DNA of 64,000 bases from Corallococcus sp. CA053C (GTDB lineage: Bacteria; Myxococcota; Myxococcia; Myxococcales; Myxococcaceae): contig NZ_RAWA01000002.1 of the NCBI RefSeq assembly GCF_003611675.1, forward strand, positions 30,252 to 94,251. Reading direction: 5' to 3'. The position numbers and the translations under genes are program-made. The notes under the pieces were generated by a model. It did no database searches. It worked only from the letters and a program-made list of their open reading frames with translations, and was not told the DNA's origin. Positions 48,969 through 56,870 of this stretch are shown in pieces (within the stretch, counting starts at the first letter, position 1; each line of letters starts with the position of its first letter).

Positions 48969-49119
48969 GCCGGTTCCCGACGAAGACGGTAGCAAGGGCC
49001 GTGGGCGGACGCTCGATTCTCTCCCCCTGGAGAGGATTGGGCACGACATGCAGAGGCTTGGGCAGGCGCGTCCGGGGCCTTCGCCGTACCTTGCGTACAC
49101 ACCCCACCGGAGACGCACC

Positions 49120-50043
49120 ATGACCGAACGTCACACCCGCACCCTCAGCCCAGGCGTCGAGATTCCCCTGCTCGGCTTCGGGACCTACCTCATCCCCAAC
49201 GCGGAGGCGGCCAGCGCCGTCCGCGAAGCCCTCCGCGCCGGCTACCGGCACATCGACACCGCGGAGGTCTATCAGAACGAGCGTGGCGTCGGCGAGGCGC
49301 TGCGGCAGGCCATCGCGGCTGGCGAGGTGACCCGGCGCGAGCTGTTCATCACCACCAAGCTGTGGCCGGGCAACGCGGCGTGGGGCCAGACGCCGAAGAC
49401 GACAGCCACGACCATCACTTCGCTCCACGAGAGCCTCGCGCGGCTGCAGCTCGACTTCGTCGACCTCTACCTCATCCACGCGCCCTTCGACCGCGCGCAG
49501 CGGCTTGCCCAGTGGCGTGGCCTGGTCGAGCTCAAGGCACAGGGAAAGGCACGCGCTATCGGAGTGAGCAACTTCAGCGTCTCGCACCTCGAGGAGCTCG
49601 AAGCCGCCGGCCTGCCGATGCCCGAGGCCAACCAGATCGAGCTCCACCCGTGGTCGCAGAAGCCCGCGCTGGTGCGGGAACTCAACCGGCGCGGCATCAC
49701 CGCCATCGCCTACAGCAGCCTGGTGCCGCTCTCGACGTGGCGGGTGGCCCCCGGGCACAACAGCTCGAAGACCGAGCAGATGCGGGCGGACGGCCAGCGC
49801 GTCGACTCCCCGTTCAAGGCGATGGCCGCCCGGTACGGGGTGAGCGAGGCGCAGGTGCTGCTGCGCTGGGGCATCCAGAAGGGTTACCCGGTGCTGCCCA
49901 AGAGCACCCAACCCCAGCGCATGCGGCAAAACGCCGACCTGTTCTCCTTCGCTCTCGACGCCGCCGACATGGCCGCCATCGAGACGCTGGACCGCGGTGA
50001 CGGCGTGGCGTGGAACGCCGGCGACCCGACGCGCGCGGCCTGA
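49120..50043 (+). CDS. Aldo/keto reductase, 2,5-diketo-gluconate reductase-like
   Basis: A 307-residue reductase. The catalytic tetrad is visible: Asp and Tyr in [11 protein letters not shown], Lys in TTKLW, His in YLIHAP; the cofactor loop is PKSTQP. This is the DkgA/DkgB-type branch that reduces small aldehydes and ketones such as methylglyoxal. ATG 49120 has a weak CGGAG site. It is likely controlled by the divergent AraC-family gene. Confidence 0.9.
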   Translation: MTERHTRTLSPGVEIPLLGFGTYLIPNAEAASAVREALRAGYRHIDTAEVYQNERGVGEALRQAIAAGEVTRRELFITTKLWPGNAAWGQTPKTTATTITSLHESLARLQLDFVDLYLIHAPFDRAQRLAQWRGLVELKAQGKARAIGVSNFSVSHLEELEAAGLPMPEANQIELHPWSQKPALVRELNRRGITAIAYSSLVPLSTWRVAPGHNSSKTEQMRADGQRVDSPFKAMAARYGVSEAQVLLRWGIQKGYPVLPKSTQPQRMRQNADLFSFALDAADMAAIETLDRGDGVAWNAGDPTRAA

Positions 50044-50075
50044 GCGGAGGATGGGAAGGCCTGCAGTCCCGGCCC

Positions 50076-50894
50076 CTACCCGTCCACGGGCCGGGTGAGG
50101 CCCAGCGCGTCCGCGTAGCTGTGCAGTCCGCGGATGTGATTGCCGCCGTCCACGGCGATGGTGTCTCCGGTAATCCAGGACGCGAGGTCGCTGCAGAGGA
50201 ACGACACCACCTTCGCCACGTCATCGGGCTCGCCCCACGACTTCCCGAGCGGCGTGTGGGAGAGGAAGCCCTGCGCCATGGCTCCCTTCCCCAGGCCGGC
50301 CCCCTCGGCCAGGGGAGTGCGGATGGCGCCCGGGGCCACGACATTCACCCGGATGCCGTAACGCCCCAACTCCGAAGCCGCGGCCTTCGAGAAGTTCGCG
50401 AGCCCCGCCTTGGAGGCGCAGTAGTGGGACAGCCCGTCCGTCACCGCCGTCTGGTTCAGCGAGGAGATGTTGACGATGGAGCCCGGCTGCTTCGCGGCGA
50501 CGAGCGCCTTCGCGAGAGCCTGGGTGAACAGGAAGGGCCCCTTGAGGTTGATGGACAGGACCTGATCAAACTCCGCCTCGGGCAAGTCGAGCAGCGTGCG
50601 GATGGTGGCCGTTCCGGCGTTGTTCACCAGGATGCCCGGGAGGCCGAACTCGCGCGTGGCGACGTCGAGCGCCCGCGCCACGTCCTCCGCGCGAACCACG
50701 TCTCCCGCGAAGGGCACGGCCCGGGTGCGCCCCTCCGCCGTCCGGTTGAGCTCCGCGGCGGCCGCCTCCAGCTTCTCCGGCGTCCGCCCGAACAGCAGGA
50801 CGTTGGCGCCGTCCCGCATGAGGCGCGCGGCGATTCCCAGTCCGATGCCCTGTCCTGCTCCCGTCACGATGGCACTGCTCGACATCAGCTTCAT
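50076..50894 (-). CDS. Short-chain dehydrogenase/reductase (SDR)
   Basis: A 272-residue classical SDR. NAD(P)-binding TGAGQGIG near residue 10, NNAG, the catalytic Ser in NISSLN and YxxxK in YCASK are all present, and the C-terminus DTIAVDGG is typical. An Arg in FGRTPEK after strand 2 favours NADP. The substrate is not evident. ATG 50894 follows AGGAG. It is convergent with the aldo/keto reductase gene. Confidence 0.9.
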   Translation of the reverse strand: MKLMSSSAIVTGAGQGIGLGIAARLMRDGANVLLFGRTPEKLEAAAAELNRTAEGRTRAVPFAGDVVRAEDVARALDVATREFGLPGILVNNAGTATIRTLLDLPEAEFDQVLSINLKGPFLFTQALAKALVAAKQPGSIVNISSLNQTAVTDGLSHYCASKAGLANFSKAAASELGRYGIRVNVVAPGAIRTPLAEGAGLGKGAMAQGFLSHTPLGKSWGEPDDVAKVVSFLCSDLASWITGDTIAVDGGNHIRGLHSYADALGLTRPVDG

Positions 50895-51062
50895 GGTGTG
50901 ACTCCTGGGTGGGGTTCCTGCGATGGCCGTGACTCTATGCCGACCCCGCGGCGCCGCGGATGCGCCCATCCACCACCGGTTCCACGGTGTCTTCCCTCTC
51001 TGCCAACGTGGCACCTGGCTCGGGCACCTTCGCCGGGGGATCTCGCTTGCGCTAGCGGCAGC

Positions 51063-51863
51063 TCACACCGATGAGGTGTATTTCCTGGAAGCCTCCTCGA
51101 AGCCAATGATGGGCGCGACGATCAATCCGCTGGAGAGGCGACGCCCCCCGAGAGGATCGATGGCATCGAGGGTATAGGACGGCTTCTGCGGGTCCAGGCC
51201 CGAGATGATCACATCGAAGGTCGTCGCCGGGCCCCCCTGGGGAACGAACCAGTGGATGTTGTCGCGCTGCGAGCACATGGTCGAGACCTCACCCGTGGCC
51301 GCGAGACGATCTCGGGTGGGACGGATGACCATCGCTCCCTCCTCCTCCCGCACGCGATCGAAGTTGCGGATGCGGAAACGGCCTTCGACGACCATGTGCG
51401 CGGAGACCATGTTCTTGTGTCCATGCGGCGTGATGACGTTGTGGGGCTGGAACTCGAACAGGGCCGTGGCGTAGCTCAGGCGGCGTGGCGCATTCGATTC
51501 ATCCAGAAACACGACCGAGCGCTTCTGGGGATCATGGGGCCCGCCACCGAGCCCCGCCTTGAGTCGGGACCGCCGCACCTCGGCCATCAGTTCCGCGACA
51601 TCGACTTCGGCGGCCAGCCGTTCCACCTCGGTGCACCAGCCCTCTGGACGGAGCTGGCCGGACGCGAGTGTCCGGGCGATTTCCTGCTGCCGCTCCACCC
51701 AGCGGCCCGGCGAAAGTCGCCGGGAGGGCGGCGCGGCCCGTGCCTCTCCGAGAAGGGCATAGAGCAGAAAGCCAGACATCATCGCGCCGAGGTGGCCCCG
51801 GCGCGTCAAGCCCAGCACGTCCGAGGCGGACACCGCGACAGTCGCTTCGTCAATTGAGCTCAT
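51063..51863 (-). CDS. Cupin-like protein of unknown function
   Basis: A 266-residue protein. The N-terminal 110 residues are helical and charged, with a hydrophobic MMSGFLLYALLG segment that may be a membrane anchor or remnant signal. The C-terminal 150 form a cupin-like beta barrel: TPHGHKNMVSAHMVVEGRF supplies HxH and a third His, and NIHWFVP a fourth, resembling iron-dependent thiol dioxygenases and other metal cupins. Activity is unknown. ATG 51863 is chosen over an upstream in-frame ATG. It is divergent from the toxin-like operon. Confidence 0.7.
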   Translation of the reverse strand: MSSIDEATVAVSASDVLGLTRRGHLGAMMSGFLLYALLGEARAAPPSRRLSPGRWVERQQEIARTLASGQLRPEGWCTEVERLAAEVDVAELMAEVRRSRLKAGLGGGPHDPQKRSVVFLDESNAPRRLSYATALFEFQPHNVITPHGHKNMVSAHMVVEGRFRIRNFDRVREEEGAMVIRPTRDRLAATGEVSTMCSQRDNIHWFVPQGGPATTFDVIISGLDPQKPSYTLDAIDPLGGRRLSSGLIVAPIIGFEEASRKYTSSV

Positions 51864-52034
51864 GCATCCTGCCTTCGCCACGGTCTTCCGGCCCCTCCCA
51901 GGCTTGCACATCTCACCTCGCCGTGAAACGCATTAAGGCCATGGGCCCGCTGGTGCCGCAGCCCCGGGTGCCGGACTGAACGTCAGACGTGTGTCCTTTG
52001 CTCCCCGTGATGGGGGCATTCCTGAGAGGCACGC

Positions 52035-52379
52035 ATGCGAGTGACGCGAAGTGGGGCGGTATGGCTGTTGCTGGCGTGGCCGGTTGCCGCATGGGCGGAG
52101 GAGGTCCCGGAGGCGCAGCCCGTGGAGGAGGAACAGCGCTCGCTGGACGATGCGTGGCGCTCGCTGCTTCGGCTGGACGCGACGACGTGGGCCCTGCTGC
52201 CGCGCGCGGGCGTCGGCACGGCGCGCTACCTGGGGGCCGCCGAGGTCCGCTGGCGATTCCTGGGAGGGAAGCTCTACGCGCTGGACACAGGCGGCACGCT
52301 GCTGTTCCCCACGTCGGAAGGGACGCTACGGCCAGGGGCTTTCGCCTCGGTGGGCCTGGGGGTGGACCATGCGCGCTGA
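52035..52379 (+). CDS. Small secreted hypothetical protein, first gene of toxin-like operon
   Basis: A 114-residue protein with a clear signal peptide (MRVTRSGAVWLLLAWPVAAWA) and an acidic Glu/Pro linker, followed by a short beta-rich domain (YALDTGGTLLF). Function unknown. ATG 52035 has GAGAGG upstream. The 3' end overlaps the next gene by 11 bp, so it is probably made together with the toxin-like lipoprotein; it may help export or hold that protein. Confidence 0.72.
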   Translation: MRVTRSGAVWLLLAWPVAAWAEEVPEAQPVEEEQRSLDDAWRSLLRLDATTWALLPRAGVGTARYLGAAEVRWRFLGGKLYALDTGGTLLFPTSEGTLRPGAFASVGLGVDHAR

Positions 52380-53901
52380 CGCCCTGTTGCTGGCCGTTGT
52401 GATGCTGGCCACGGGATGCGCCTCTGGGTCGCAGGCGCCTGGGCGTGGCCGGAGCTTGAGCTACACGCCGCGAGAGACCTCCTCGCCCGCGTGGGTGGAG
52501 GCTCCGAACGATGAGCCCCCGCGCGCCGGGAACGCTCTCCCACCCGTCCTCTCGGGGCCTGAGCAACGGCTGTTGCGTCGCCAGGGGGCGCGTGAAGACA
52601 TGACAGCCGTGGGAGACGCCAGCAGGGAGGCAGCCGCTGGGGGCGGGGCCCGGAGCGCTGCATCGACGCGGCAGGCAGTCCTTGACGCCACGGACGAAGT
52701 GAAGGGCTCCCTGCGCGGCGTCGAGGCCGCGTTCACCCAACTGGCGGCCCGTCCTCCAGACCCCTGGGGCTGGAGCCTCACCGGCGTCTTCACGCGCTAC
52801 CTCGACCTGGGTTCCAAGCAGGTGACGTGGCTTCAGGGCGCGCTTGGGAGCGCCACCGTGTTGACGGAGGCGGCCTCGGAAGTCGGCGACACGGACATGG
52901 AGTTGGGCCTGCTTCGCATGACGGGGCCGAAACTCCAGGCGGCCCAATTTGGGACCCTCCTGCTGACCACCTGGGTGGACTTCCTGCACCTCGCGGACGC
53001 CGTGCTTCGCAATTGCCCGATGTGCAGCGTCGAGAAGCTCTTCACCGACCTTCATCGGGTACAGGGAATGATGGAGCCCACGCTGATGGACCTCGCTTCA
53101 CTGGACCCGGAGCGGGTGGAGGCGGCGACGACCGCGATGCCCGAGCTGATGGGGAAGCTGACGCGTGAGTTCGACACGCTCCAGCGGGAGACCCGCGAGA
53201 CCCTGAAGTTTGGCGGGCAGGTCATCGCGGCGATGCAGGCGGTGGAGATGGTCACGATGATTTCCACGCTGAAGATGTCCCTGCCACGCGTGCCGCCCGC
53301 GGCCCCCGCGACACTGGGCGTGGGGCTCGTCATGAGTTCGGGTGGAGTCATGGTGGGCTCGCGGATGGTGGTCTCCGCGGAATGGGTGGAGACGATGCGA
53401 AGGCTCGTGCAGGCGGGCGTCATCTCCGTTCCTGCCGTCAGCGCGGCCGTCCGCATCCATGGCGGACAGGTCATGATGGCTCAAGCGCATCAGGACTTAC
53501 CCAAGGGCGTGCGCGACGCGCTGGGGGACAGTCCCGAAGTGCGCGGCATGCACGAAACCGGCAGAGCGGGGGCTGGAATGTCCGACGCGCCCAGGCACCA
53601 CGTGCTGCCGCAAGAGCACCGCGAGTGGTTCGAGCAGCGCGGCTTCAAGGGCGACATGGACATCGATCAGTTCTGCGTGAGGCTGGAGCAGGCCCACCAC
53701 GAGGCGATTCACGGAGGGGGGAACTGGAAGTTGGGGCGCACGTGGCCCGGAGAGTGGAACCGGATGATCATGGAGACCCTGCTGGATGCCGAGGTTGAAG
53801 CCGGACGGATGTTGACGCGGAATCAGGTCCTGGACATCGTCGGGGAGCGTATGAAGTTCTACAGAGTCCCGATCACGTTCACGAACGGGAGGAGCCGATG
53901 A
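52369..53901 (+). CDS. Toxin-like lipoprotein, TIGR02269/DUF2380-type, with HNH-like C-terminus
   Basis: A 510-residue lipoprotein (lipobox MLATGC, Cys17). The middle region is helical with a Met/Gly/Val-rich stretch near 300-340. The last 100 residues contain HHVLPQEH near 411, DQFC and HHEAIHGGGNW, an HH...HxxxH pattern typical of HNH/endonuclease VII-type toxin domains of polymorphic toxins. This organisation matches a myxobacterial paralogous lipoprotein family. Inferred role: surface-exposed toxin used on kin or prey. ATG 52369 overlaps the previous gene; the TGA overlaps the next ATG by 4 bp, placing a candidate immunity gene directly downstream. Confidence 0.75.
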   Translation: MRADALLLAVVMLATGCASGSQAPGRGRSLSYTPRETSSPAWVEAPNDEPPRAGNALPPVLSGPEQRLLRRQGAREDMTAVGDASREAAAGGGARSAASTRQAVLDATDEVKGSLRGVEAAFTQLAARPPDPWGWSLTGVFTRYLDLGSKQVTWLQGALGSATVLTEAASEVGDTDMELGLLRMTGPKLQAAQFGTLLLTTWVDFLHLADAVLRNCPMCSVEKLFTDLHRVQGMMEPTLMDLASLDPERVEAATTAMPELMGKLTREFDTLQRETRETLKFGGQVIAAMQAVEMVTMISTLKMSLPRVPPAAPATLGVGLVMSSGGVMVGSRMVVSAEWVETMRRLVQAGVISVPAVSAAVRIHGGQVMMAQAHQDLPKGVRDALGDSPEVRGMHETGRAGAGMSDAPRHHVLPQEHREWFEQRGFKGDMDIDQFCVRLEQAHHEAIHGGGNWKLGRTWPGEWNRMIMETLLDAEVEAGRMLTRNQVLDIVGERMKFYRVPITFTNGRSR

Positions 53902-54368
53902 CCGACGGACGTTCATGGCGGGGGAACTGGAAGGCCCGCTTGTATAAGCGCGTCCGTGAGCAGGGCTACGACTCACTTACGGCTTTTGCCGAGGCCCGTC
54001 CCACCGCATCGTTGGTGGCACTGGCCGAGGAGCTGGGTCCGGACGACGTTGCCGGAGTTCAGGTGTACGACGGATTGGTAGCCGAAGCGGTGCGAAGCAA
54101 GCGAGTGACCCGCCTGGTGCGTGGACAACTCGTGCGCGAGCTATGGGGGAGCCTCCCTGATGGTTGGCCAGCCGTGTTGGATGACGACAACCGCTTCAAG
54201 GTCGCCAAGGCACTTGGCCTTTGGTCCGGCATCGTCCCAGAAACCCATAAGGAGAGGGTTCGACTGGCCAGGGAGGCACTTCGCGCCAATCCCCCCCCTT
54301 CGGGCTGGCGTCCGCTCGGTCCTGACGACGAGCTTCTCCGGACGCTCCTCCCCGACGAAGAAGCCTGA
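53898..54368 (+). CDS. Candidate immunity protein, unknown family
   Basis: A 156-residue cytoplasmic helical protein without signal or membrane segment, ending in a charged tail. It begins at ATGA shared with the toxin-like gene stop. I recognise no domain. Position, size and coupling fit an immunity protein that neutralises the HNH-like toxin domain; this rests on context only. Base composition matches the chromosome less closely towards its 3' end, which borders a degraded region. Confidence 0.65.
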   Translation: MTDGRSWRGNWKARLYKRVREQGYDSLTAFAEARPTASLVALAEELGPDDVAGVQVYDGLVAEAVRSKRVTRLVRGQLVRELWGSLPDGWPAVLDDDNRFKVAKALGLWSGIVPETHKERVRLAREALRANPPPSGWRPLGPDDELLRTLLPDEEA

Positions 54369-54448
54369 CCGCCCGAGGTAGTCCGCGAGCGCGGACATCC
54401 CGTGCTCCGTTCATCACATCTCGGATGGCCATCGAACCGAACTCTCGC

Positions 54449-54685
54449 TCACGTCCCCTTCGCCACCAGGCCCAGTTCCTTCAACCGTCGTCCCAATGCC
54501 CGCTTCGACACCTCCAGTTCGCGCACCATCGCGTCCAGGTCGCCGCCGCATGACTCGAAGCTGCGGGTGATTTCGTCCGCGCCCAGATCGCCCGCGGTGC
54601 GCAGGTTCGGGCTCTTGTCGATGAGGTCATAGACAGACGGCCGCGGAATCCCGAGCGCATCCGCCGCCGCCTTGAGGTTGAGTCC
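54449..54685 (-). pseudogene. C-terminal remnant of a sigma-54 activator
   Basis: The last 79 residues of this frame align with the end of the sigma-54 activator at 1259-2917: NLKAAADALGIPRPSVYDLID against DLKATADWLGIPRSSVYVLID, and LEVSKRALGRRLKELGL against LEVSRRALQRRVRELGL. The AAA+ domain is absent, and upstream of residue match the frame is unrelated low-complexity sequence. It is the tail of a deleted paralogue. Confidence 0.75.
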
Positions 54686-55078
54686 GTGGGGCCAGCCCGG
54701 TGCGCAGTGGCGGCAAGCGCCTACCACCATGATCACCGTAGCAGCATGAATCGTGGGCCTGCTCCCGTCCGGTGGACAGGCCGCTTGATCCCCCTTCGGG
54801 TACACGCCTGCCCAGACCGCGCTCCCATCAGGTGCGTAGCAGGGGCCTGGACCTCTTGGCGCCTCTTGAGCCTCAACACCACTCGGCCTGGGGTGGCCCT
54901 CGTGCCGGGGCCAAGCAGAAAAGAGAAGGATCTGCCTCCTCCCTCTGGTCCGACCGAACCGGGTCGTCACCGGCCGTCACGAGCGCCGTGCGCCACCGCC
55001 GTGGCTGTTGGGCCATCTGCTCGACCCTTACCTTCGACACCATCACCGGCTCCGATTGAGGCCGGTCGAGTACAGACC
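54686..55078. other. Degraded spacer, no gene seen
   Basis: These 393 bp link the activator remnant to the helix-turn-helix gene. Open frames exist on both strands but lack myxobacterial codon bias and family motifs. Confidence 0.45.
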
Positions 55079-55597
55079 ATGATCGAGAACTTCAACTACA
55101 GCCGTTCATGCTCCTTGCTTGCTTCGCCGGAGCCACCATCTGACTTCGTTCCTATTCCAATTCCGATCTTTCGTGCTGCCGTGCGCATTGAAGATCACGG
55201 GCCCGCGCCGGTGGAAGTCGCCATCTTCCAGGAGTTGGCCGAGATCAAGCGCGAGGTCCGGGCCATTCGAGTCCGAGATTCCGCCCAGAATGCTTTGGCC
55301 GTGCCTATGGAGAGCGCGATGGCGATGTTCGGCTGCAAGCGGTCGCAGATCTTCAAGCTCTTGGAGCAGCGTCGGTTAGCTCGGGCTTCGAAGGTCGGGA
55401 GGGCTGTGATGATCACGGTGGCGAGCATCGAGGCCCTACTCGCTGCGGGCGCGCCACAGAAGTGCAGCACGCGGTCACGCACGCCCAAGAATCAACCCGA
55501 GTCGATGAACAAGAGATGCCGGGCGCGCAGGGGTGAAAAGCCAACCGGTGGGGCGGAACAGGACCCGGGGAAATCGATCCGTAATCTCGTGATCTGA
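55079..55597 (+). CDS. Helix-turn-helix/excisionase-like DNA-binding protein
   Basis: A 172-residue protein. The central part, MFGCKRSQIFKLLEQRRLARASKVGRAVMITVASIEALL, has the winged-helix layout of excisionase and MerR-like helix-turn-helix domains (recognition helix, Arg/Lys-rich wing, then a helix). A preceding FQELAEIKREVRAIR segment looks like a coiled coil. The C-terminus is basic. ATG 55079 has a weak ribosome site and the frame is open upstream, so the start is uncertain. It may be left over from a mobile element; no integrase is adjacent. Confidence 0.55.
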   Translation: MIENFNYSRSCSLLASPEPPSDFVPIPIPIFRAAVRIEDHGPAPVEVAIFQELAEIKREVRAIRVRDSAQNALAVPMESAMAMFGCKRSQIFKLLEQRRLARASKVGRAVMITVASIEALLAAGAPQKCSTRSRTPKNQPESMNKRCRARRGEKPTGGAEQDPGKSIRNLVI

Positions 55598-55695
55598 GGA
55601 CTGCTGCGCGGGACGAGCAGGCACATGATGCAGTACCTGCTCGGCAGGCGAACCAACCAATGCGCTGAGACAAGGGCTGTCCACCATCAAGGCTG

Positions 55696-55914
55696 TCAGG
55701 TGTTGCCTGATTTCACCTTGGCATTGAAGCAGTCCTGGCATACGGACATCTCGCCATTCGAAGGGTGCCCGCATCCCGCAATACGATCGTAGCTGTTTTC
55801 ACATTTTGGGCACTCATAGCCAAGCCCATCACCGACTTTCTCAAGAACGGCACTACACTCAGGGCATTTATGCTGACTCCATTGCTCGTCCAACAGGTCT
55901 TTGATTCGGCTCAC
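55696..55914 (-). CDS. Small zinc-ribbon protein
   Basis: A 72-residue protein with four cysteine pairs or singles arranged CPEC, CPKC, C and CQDC, enough for one or two zinc ribbons. The sequence between (LEKVGDGLGYECPKC) is typical of small DNA/RNA- or protein-binding ribbons. GC content is lower than that of neighbours. ATG 55914 has GGAGG only two or three bases upstream, short but usable. Function unknown. Confidence 0.6.
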   Translation of the reverse strand: MSRIKDLLDEQWSQHKCPECSAVLEKVGDGLGYECPKCENSYDRIAGCGHPSNGEMSVCQDCFNAKVKSGNT

Positions 55915-55978
55915 ATGTCCTCCGGGAAGGGACGAGGAGACCCTATTCCGTACTCAAGGAGAGGTACAATCGCCTATT

Positions 55979-56083
55979 GAGTATAGGCCGGATGGGAGTC
56001 CTGTTGCGGACGAGGGCGTGGGTAGGTGGTGGGCCAGGAGGGCCTTGCGACATGCCCTGGGCGGTGAAGGAGGCCCCCCAAGG
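55979..56083 (+). repeat. 105-bp direct repeat, left copy
   Basis: Matches 62701-62805 in the same orientation at 103 of 105 bases (differences in GCGGACGAGG and GGCCAGGAGG). It begins GAGTATAGGCC, which in the right copy is the end of an IS91-type transposase frame, so it probably is the 3' end of such an element. Together the copies bracket 6.7 kb with the 1821-residue gene. Confidence 0.9.
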
Positions 56084-56176
56084 AGGCCTGCACGTCGCGC
56101 TCCAGGCGCACCACTGCCTTGCGCGGGCGAGCGGTTGCCGCGAGCTGCGCGAGACGATGCGATCCTCAGCTGAGAG

Positions 56177-56413
56177 TTACTCCCAGAGCGCCTGCTGCGC
56201 TGGCCCCAGCGCCGGAGCCGGGCGCGGCGGCTGCTCGGGCAGCTGAAGGTGACGGGGAATGCGCCGGATGACGGAGCCCTGTGTCAGGTATGCCAGCACC
56301 CGCCGCTGGCCTGCACACCTTGGGCACGAGAAGACCTCCACTGCGAACGTCCTGCGCAGCAACCCGGCCCAGTCCAGCCTCGGAGCGCGCTCACGCCTCC
56401 CGCAGCTGCCCAC
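56177..56413 (-). pseudogene. IS91-type transposase C-terminal remnant, left
   Basis: The frame reads RLDWAGLLRRTFAVEVFSCP, then CxxC-type Cys, RRVLAYLTQGSVIRRI and HLQLP, the conserved C-terminal zinc-binding region of IS91-family (Y2) transposases. The catalytic part is absent. It points away from the giant gene, opposite in direction to the right-hand remnant. Confidence 0.7.
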
Positions 56414-56870
56414 AGTTGCCGCCCCTGCAGTGGGTGCCTCTTCACCTGCTCAGAGGGGCAGTGAGAGGCGGGGAGCACAGCCGTGGAGGACCCTCCTGGC
56501 CCCTCAGCGCCCCATGCCTACTCGCGCCTCACGTCGCAACAGGGCCCCTGTTCCTCCTTCTATCTATGCGCCGGGTGCTCCGCTCGCGGGCCGTGCTGTT
56601 CAGGCCCCTATCCATGGCCCCACGTTGGCCGGTTTGGAAGGGCTCCCTCCGCTGCGCGGCCCATGATGCGGAATCAGGTGGTGGACAGCCATCAGCGACC
56701 GCCGGGGGGTTCGACCGCCGAGACACAGCGATCCACTATGCGCCAACCACCGCCTACGGCCCCACACGCGAGCACGGATGTCCCATGTGCTGTCACTCGC
56801 TCAGCGGCACGGCACCTGTACAAACAAACGTCAAGACACCTGATGCATCCATCCTCAAGGAGGCCAAGAC
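56414..56870. other. Spacer upstream of the giant gene
   Basis: About 450 bp of mosaic sequence without a supported gene. AAGGAGG at 56857-56863 is a strong ribosome site for the GTG start at 56871. A promoter was not identified; the DNA between the transposase remnant and this site may carry it. Confidence 0.45.

Noticed and set aside
56284..56866. Several overlapping open frames in the spacer before the giant gene
   Set aside because: They overlap each other on both strands, lack ribosome sites and codon bias, and carry no recognisable motif.
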